Positions 59,411-64,000 of a stretch of DNA of 64,000 bases are shown here, piece after piece. Origin of the DNA: Firm-13 sp037143795 (GTDB lineage: Bacteria > Bacillota > Clostridia > Saccharofermentanales > Saccharofermentanaceae); NCBI GenBank assembly GCA_037143795.1, contig JBAWXZ010000019.1:3068-67067 (forward strand), written 5' to 3'. Every line of letters begins with the position of its first letter. Position 1 is the first letter of the stretch. The translations under genes were made by a program, and so were the position numbers. The notes below the pieces were generated by a model, which saw only the letters and a program-made list of their open reading frames with translations, made no database searches and had not been told where the DNA came from.

Positions 59411-60121
59411 CTATTTTTTCTCCTGTTTCTTAAACTGACCATAGTAGGCGTTTGCCCCATGTTTTCTCAAATAGTGTTTGTCGAGCAGAGTCTTCTGCAT
59501 CGGTTCAATTGTATTTCCGGTTATCGACTTGCAATGCCACGCCATCATAGCAACTTCCTCGAGTACCACTGCATTGTGTGCCGCATTCATTGGATCAATT
59601 CCCCACGTGAACGGGCCGTGGCTATGAACCAAAACAGCCGGTATATCGTCAGGATTTATATCTATGAAACGCTCAATGATGACCTTACCGGTCTCTTTCT
59701 CATATTCACTTTTGATCTCAGCTTCTGTCATTCGGCGGGTACAGGGAATCTCACCGTAAAAATAGTCGCCTTGCGTTGTGCCATATGCTGGAATCCCCAT
59801 TCCTGACTGCGCAAAAATCGTAGCCCAGCGGCTGTGCGTATGTACTACACTATTGACGTGTGGGAATGCCTTATATAGTTCCAAATGTGTTGGCATGTCG
59901 GATGACGGGTTCATTGTACCTTCGACTTTATGTCCATCAAGGTCAACCACCACCATATCTTCTGGGATCATAACTTCGTAATCAACACCTGACGGTTTGA
60001 TGACTACAAGACCCTTCTCACGATCAATGCCTGACACATTACCCCATGTAAAGGTAACAAGATTGTGCCTCGGCAATTCGAGATTCGCCTCGAAAACATT
60101 TTGTTTGAGATCTTCGAGCAT
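59411..60121 (-). CDS. araD: L-ribulose-5-phosphate 4-epimerase (AraD/UlaF family)
   Basis: A 236-residue class II aldolase-fold enzyme. Zinc ligands and active-site residues lie in VHTHSRWATIFAQ and HSHGPFTWG. Conserved stretches are FTWGNVSGIDRE, IKPSGVDYE, TQGDYFYGEIPCTR and MQKTLLDKHYLRKHG. It converts L-ribulose 5-phosphate to D-xylulose 5-phosphate, the step after the 3-epimerase at 24.8 kb. AGGAGGCC precedes ATG. Here it follows a semialdehyde dehydrogenase across a hairpin. Confidence 0.93.
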   Translation of the reverse strand: MLEDLKQNVFEANLELPRHNLVTFTWGNVSGIDREKGLVVIKPSGVDYEVMIPEDMVVVDLDGHKVEGTMNPSSDMPTHLELYKAFPHVNSVVHTHSRWATIFAQSGMGIPAYGTTQGDYFYGEIPCTRRMTEAEIKSEYEKETGKVIIERFIDINPDDIPAVLVHSHGPFTWGIDPMNAAHNAVVLEEVAMMAWHCKSITGNTIEPMQKTLLDKHYLRKHGANAYYGQFKKQEKK

Positions 60122-60171
60122 AATGGCCTCCTATTTTTGTTTTAATAAAATCATAAGTTGAAACTTCATAA

Positions 60172-60211
60172 ATATCGCCCATACTATTACCATTTATAGC
60201 ATGGGCGATAT
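60172..60211 (-). promoter_or_regulatory. Strong hairpin between dehydrogenase and AraD genes
   Basis: ATATCGCCCAT (60172-60182) pairs perfectly with ATGGGCGATAT (60201-60211) around an 18-base loop. No strict T-run follows on the minus strand (TTTATG). It could be an attenuator, an mRNA-stabilising stem or a palindromic operator. Confidence 0.55.
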
Positions 60212-60241
60212 ATAAATTAGAATTCTAGTCACCTACTTTTT

Positions 60242-61771
60242 TCAACCACCGACTGAACCGTCCCATGTGTCAACCTTGATTTTTTTCTTTTCTTCTTCAC
60301 TGAACCAGGTTGTTGTCACAGCTTTTGTTTCTGTATAAAAGCGAACACCGTCTTTTCCAAGTGCGTGTAAATCACCGAAAAAAGATTGCTTATGTCCGGT
60401 AAACGGGAAAACACCAACCGGTACAGGGATGCCAACATTGATTCCAACCATTCCGCCATCCGTCCGTCTTGCAAACTCACGGCTGTAATAACCGCTTTGC
60501 GTATAGATTACTGATCCATTGGCAAATTCGTTCTTATTCATCAACTGCAGACCTTCTTCGAAATCTTTAACTCGTTTAATACATATAACAGGACCGAATA
60601 CCTCCAGATCTCCGATAGACATTTCCGGTGTTACGTGGTCAAATATCGTCGGCCCAAGATAGAAACCATTTTCAAAGCCCGGAACGGTAACATTTCTCCC
60701 ATCAAGGACTAGCTTAGCTCCCTGCTGTATTCCCGTTTCAATCCAATCCGTTACAAATTTCCTGTGGCCTTCGGACACCACAGGACCCAGTTGGGAGCCA
60801 TTACCATAGGCTGGCCCTATCTTCAGCTCCTTGGCAAACTTGACAAGCATATCCACAAACTGATCGGCTATGCTGTCCTGAACAACAATAACCGGTAGTG
60901 CCATGCATCTTTCACCGGCACAACCGAACGATGAATTGATAATTCCCCTTGCGGAGCGCTCAAGGGCGGCGTCTTCAAGAACAAAGCCATGATTTTTAGC
61001 CTCGGTTAAAGCCTGCACTCTTTTTCCATTGGCAGCTGCTGTCGAATAGATGTGCAGACCGACAGACGTGGATCCGACAAATGAAATTCCTTTGACATCA
61101 GGATGCCTAAGTAATATTTCCGCTTCGTTCCTGCTGCAGGTTACAATATTTATTACTCCATCCGGAAGTCCGGCTTCCTGCCAGAGTTCTGCGCACCGCA
61201 TAGAAGTCATTGGTGTCATGGATGCTGCCTTGATAACAATCGTATTGCCTGCAGCAATACATAAAGGTGTCATCCATCCCATTGGAATCATACCTGGGAA
61301 ATTGAAGGGAGCAATTCCGGCAAAGACTCCTACCGGCTCACGATATAATACGGTATCATACCCTTTGGAAGTTTCCATCATGGACTCACCCATAAGAAGA
61401 TTCGGCATGCCGCAGGCAAATTCGACTGGTTCTTTGATCTTAAGAATATCTCCCCTGGCTTCTTCCAGGACTTTTCCATGTTCCGTGGCACAGATCAACG
61501 TCAGTTCATCCATATGCTGTTCCAGCAGTTCCCTGAATTTATAAATTACCTGAACCCTCTTCATCACGGGAGTCTGTGACCAGGATTCAAAGGCAGTTTT
61601 TGCAGACTTTATTGCTGCAAGGACTTCCTCTTCAAGGCAGCAAGGTGCCTGGGCAATAACTGTTCCCTTACTAGGATCACAGACATTCATATACTTATTG
61701 GTTTTAGACTCATTCCACTGCCCATCAACAAAATATCTCAATCTTTTGATTTCTTTCTTGTTGTCACTCAT
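60242..61771 (-). CDS. CoA-acylating methylmalonate-semialdehyde dehydrogenase (MmsA/IolA type)
   Basis: About 509 residues. GGAGG eight bases before the ATG at 61771 gives MSDNKKEIKRL. Family marks are GVFAGIAPFNFPGMIPMGWM (cofactor domain), FVGSTSVG, catalytic Cys in FGCAGERCMALPV, and the C-terminal VGINVGIPVPVGVFPFTGHK then QSFFGDLHALG. Members turn malonate or methylmalonate semialdehyde into acetyl- or propionyl-CoA. It lies 16 bases after the flavoprotein gene, so it may process the aldehyde that enzyme makes. No other inositol genes are here. Confidence 0.92.
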   Translation of the reverse strand: MSDNKKEIKRLRYFVDGQWNESKTNKYMNVCDPSKGTVIAQAPCCLEEEVLAAIKSAKTAFESWSQTPVMKRVQVIYKFRELLEQHMDELTLICATEHGKVLEEARGDILKIKEPVEFACGMPNLLMGESMMETSKGYDTVLYREPVGVFAGIAPFNFPGMIPMGWMTPLCIAAGNTIVIKAASMTPMTSMRCAELWQEAGLPDGVINIVTCSRNEAEILLRHPDVKGISFVGSTSVGLHIYSTAAANGKRVQALTEAKNHGFVLEDAALERSARGIINSSFGCAGERCMALPVIVVQDSIADQFVDMLVKFAKELKIGPAYGNGSQLGPVVSEGHRKFVTDWIETGIQQGAKLVLDGRNVTVPGFENGFYLGPTIFDHVTPEMSIGDLEVFGPVICIKRVKDFEEGLQLMNKNEFANGSVIYTQSGYYSREFARRTDGGMVGINVGIPVPVGVFPFTGHKQSFFGDLHALGKDGVRFYTETKAVTTTWFSEEEKKKIKVDTWDGSVGG

Positions 61772-61786
61772 TTGTCTTTCCTCCAC

Positions 61787-63448
61787 TCATGAAATTGTTT
61801 GGGGGTCTAATGTCCTGTAATAGCTGCCACATAGATCATTGGGGTTAAAAGCCTCACGCACCTTGTACTGATATGCCGTAACCAGTGGCTGCGGTAGTTT
61901 GGCAAACATTTGATTCTGCTCTTCCTGCGTGTAGTAGTAACCGTCGGGGCGCCGGGCCGACTGATTCCATTTACTCATGTCCACGCCAAGGCCTTTACTG
62001 GTCATCCATTCCTGCGATGCTTCGAAATATTCGGCAGTTCCCTTAACAGATGCTTTATCGTAGGAATCAAAATGAGTAAAGAACTCCCATCCGGTGGGTC
62101 CACCGCCGCCTATTGTACAGAGACTGCCCATATCCGAGTCTCCTCCGACTGCTGCTATAAAATTCGTTTCGTCTTCCCACTTCTTCTTCAAATCAGAGGC
62201 TTCTTCCATAACAGAGGCGGAGACGAAAACATTGCTGGATAGTCCATAATTCCCTTCGTATGCACCACACAAAACGTAGTTAAGATTCTTGTGGCCCATT
62301 CGAATCAAATAAAGGAGAACCCAGTCCGAAATATCCTTGTCCAGCATCAATTCGCTCTTCCATCCACCAGTCAATTCCAAAATTTTATCAATTGCTTTTT
62401 CCTTGTACGCAGTGTCTCTCCTGGTCATACCGGCAATAATGACCTGTATGTCAATTTTCATTTTTTCGTTTTGTTCTTTAAGGTAAGGATCCTCACATAA
62501 TGCCGGTATATCTGCAAGCTGAAGGTCAGGATCATTTAGGATTTTAATCATTGCTGTTTTTATATCGCGTCCAAACATAGTGAACTGCCTGTGTCCAAGA
62601 AAAAGTATATCGTTTTGATGGAAGAGATTGACTGCCTCTGCATATGCCTCCCATGTCGGAAAACATAGTGTATAAGATTTAAAATTGTCAGGCAGGTCCG
62701 CTTTATATGCAGGAACGACGCCCCGGGTGGGAATAAACGTAGGTCCGGGCCAGGGATGAAGGCGAACCGACATCTTTGTACAGATACCGAAGGAACCTGC
62801 CGTGCCTTGCTTACCCCTGAGAATTCCTCTGGTACTCGGACCGGGGCCCTCGCCGCAGAACCAACCGGATCCGGATCCCAGGGAGCCGGTCCTCAATATT
62901 TCTCCATTGGGCAGAACCCATTCCGCACCAATAAGGTTTTCACTGGCGCAGCCCATAGAAATCGAAGTCGGACCAAAGCCAACCCATCCCGCTGTACTGG
63001 CGACGACAGAACTGCTGCATCCTACACCGGGTATGTTGATCGTAAGCCCGACTTTCATAGCTTCTGCCTGTAGGGCTCCGCCAATAACATAAGGTTCAAT
63101 GACAGCAATCTGGTTTCTATTGTCTATTTCAAATTTTTTCATTCGCCGCAAGTCTAGCTGGACTGAATAATCTCCGCCGATATAACCCATGACTGACCAA
63201 AAAGTAGTTGAAGCTTTAAACTGAATTCGTTGGTTGTTGCAAAGTCTAACTATTCCCTGCACTTCCTCGGTTGTTGCTGGGAGAATTACTGCAAGGGGTA
63301 AAGGTGTTTTTTGAAGATAAGGTCCCCTGTGATCGGATGTCTGCGAGGGAATTGCGCGGTAGCTTTCCAAAATAGCTGCATCCCTTGAGATATTCCTGTG
63401 TCCGACAATGTCTTCGAATTGCTGGTAGATTTCATTTGTTAATGCCAT
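61787..63448 (-). CDS. FAD-dependent oxidoreductase of the VAO/4-cresol dehydrogenase family
   Basis: About 553 residues. GAGGGGAGCG before the ATG at 63448 gives MALTNEIYQQF. FAD_binding_4 domain at about 45-230 (LRRMKKFEIDNRNQIAVIEPYV; GVGCSSSVVASTAGWVGFGP; GILRGKQGTAGSFGI) and a C-terminal substrate domain as in glycolate/4-cresol oxidases. It lies directly after an Fe-S CCG protein gene, an arrangement like GlcD-GlcF or D-lactate dehydrogenase modules, where electrons pass from FAD to Fe-S. The substrate is unknown; hydroxy acids or alcohols are possible. Confidence 0.9.
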   Translation of the reverse strand: MALTNEIYQQFEDIVGHRNISRDAAILESYRAIPSQTSDHRGPYLQKTPLPLAVILPATTEEVQGIVRLCNNQRIQFKASTTFWSVMGYIGGDYSVQLDLRRMKKFEIDNRNQIAVIEPYVIGGALQAEAMKVGLTINIPGVGCSSSVVASTAGWVGFGPTSISMGCASENLIGAEWVLPNGEILRTGSLGSGSGWFCGEGPGPSTRGILRGKQGTAGSFGICTKMSVRLHPWPGPTFIPTRGVVPAYKADLPDNFKSYTLCFPTWEAYAEAVNLFHQNDILFLGHRQFTMFGRDIKTAMIKILNDPDLQLADIPALCEDPYLKEQNEKMKIDIQVIIAGMTRRDTAYKEKAIDKILELTGGWKSELMLDKDISDWVLLYLIRMGHKNLNYVLCGAYEGNYGLSSNVFVSASVMEEASDLKKKWEDETNFIAAVGGDSDMGSLCTIGGGGPTGWEFFTHFDSYDKASVKGTAEYFEASQEWMTSKGLGVDMSKWNQSARRPDGYYYTQEEQNQMFAKLPQPLVTAYQYKVREAFNPNDLCGSYYRTLDPQTIS

Positions 63449-63462
63449 TTTACGCTCCCCTC

Positions 63463-64000
63463 TCAAAGTGCCCGCTGCACAAGTTCGATGATATCAAAGA
63501 CCTGAATTTTTTTCCCGTTTTCATCAACTGCATTCATAAAGTTGCTCTCGCACCAAGGACAAGCAGTAATAAGGGCTTCGGCTCCCGTGGAGTTTGCTTC
63601 AGTAATCCTCTCACATGCAGTCCATGACGAAAAATCAGGATTTGTCTCAATACAGCCCCCGCCCGCACCACAGCACCAGGAATATTCGCGGATTCTTTCC
63701 ATTTCCACTAGCTTTATACCATCAATTGCGTTCAGGATATTGCGCGGTGCTTCATAAATCCCATACGCACCGTTATATCTCGGACGTTTGGGTTCCCATG
63801 TATGGACCTGGTTGAGAATTTTCTTTTCTTTCCCTTCCCATGGGATGAGCTGCTCACCCTGCCTTCCAAGGTGGCAGGGATCATGGTAAGTTACAGTCAA
63901 CGGAACGCTCTTTGTCAGCTTGATTGTGCCGCTGCGGATCAGTCTGGGTTCATCCGCATATGTGATGAGTAATAGTTGACAATACAGACTGATATAAAAC
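63463..64000 (-). CDS. Fe-S oxidoreductase with CCG domain (GlcF/HdrD/LutA-like), 5' end outside window
   Basis: The frame stays open to the window edge and gives the last 178 residues. It begins upstream with YADEPRLIRSGTIKLTKSV and continues TVTYHDPCHLGRQGE, SWCCGAGGGCIE, ACPWCESNF and a C-terminal IIELVQRAL. The Cys-Cys-Gly motif and the DPCHLGR motif define the CCG domain of electron-transfer subunits. A start at the internal TTG 63900 is not credible since the homologous region continues before it. It precedes the flavoprotein gene and should take its electrons. Confidence 0.9.
   Translation of the reverse strand, partial: FYISLYCQLLLITYADEPRLIRSGTIKLTKSVPLTVTYHDPCHLGRQGEQLIPWEGKEKKILNQVHTWEPKRPRYNGAYGIYEAPRNILNAIDGIKLVEMERIREYSWCCGAGGGCIETNPDFSSWTACERITEANSTGAEALITACPWCESNFMNAVDENGKKIQVFDIIELVQRAL

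Overview
The window looks like chromosomal DNA of an anaerobic, Gram-positive Clostridia-type bacterium. The evidence is Clostridium-type ChW repeats in a secreted protein, many lipoproteins with typical lipoboxes, strong AGGAGG-type ribosome sites with frequent TTG/GTG starts, YesM/YesN and LytTR two-component systems, ROK and AraC sugar regulators, and corrinoid-methyltransferase relatives. No RNA genes or CRISPR arrays were found. Mobile DNA is limited to one broken IS3-type orfA.

Layout. 1-6.1 kb: start of a His-rich protein, a lipoprotein trypsin-like protease with collagen-like stretches, folD, a broken flavodoxin gene, an OmpR-type two-component system facing a linker-only Thr/Ala lipoprotein, and a small methyltransferase-like membrane protein. 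6.2-9.9 kb: an EAL-domain relic, a ChW/Ig-like secreted protein with a 120-codon tandem repeat, and an AT-rich TetR gene. 9.9-14.8 kb: a phosphate (Pst) operon in the order pstB2-phoU-pstS-pstC-pstA-pstB1. 15-19.6 kb: small surface proteins, a molbindin and modABC. 19.6-24.7 kb: a lipoprotein, an ABC-2 exporter pair facing a TetR gene and two membrane proteins, and a short reading frame interrupted by TAG. 24.8-31.2 kb: a pentose/polyol cluster (3-epimerase, FGGY kinase, zinc dehydrogenase, ROK repressor), then a UroD/MtaA-type methyltransferase beside a broken corrinoid-protein gene. 31.4-41.3 kb: a glycan locus (AraC, GH30, GH5-like, two sugar permeases, binding protein, YesN/YesM). 41.5-58.2 kb: a signalling block with three HD-GYP proteins, a six-PAS hybrid kinase, a 7TM GHKL kinase with LytTR regulator, an XRE regulator, and a sugar-binding lipoprotein/kinase/REC-HD-GYP trio. 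58.5-64 kb: the IS fragment, then AraD, a CoA-acylating semialdehyde dehydrogenase, a VAO-type flavoprotein and a CCG-type Fe-S protein that runs off the window.

The main discovery is in the Pst operon. It carries two PstB ATPases with complementary defects. PstB1 has an intact LSGGQ signature but has lost the Walker A lysine, the Q-loop glutamine and the Walker B catalytic glutamate. PstB2 keeps all of those but has a degenerate LSAGE signature. A PstB1/PstB2 heterodimer would have one consensus and one degenerate ATP site, as in asymmetric ABC exporters; Pst importers are normally thought to use a PstB homodimer.

A second theme is deletion after duplication. Two genes (flavodoxin and corrinoid protein) keep both ends but have lost their middles, and the signalling block contains a duplicated HD-GYP unit whose second copy keeps only the last ~30 codons of the downstream kinase. 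A third theme is that several lipoproteins and surface proteins share long Thr/Ala/Ser linkers. The 3-epimerase cluster at 25 kb and AraD at 59 kb together could convert L-xylulose to D-xylulose 5-phosphate.
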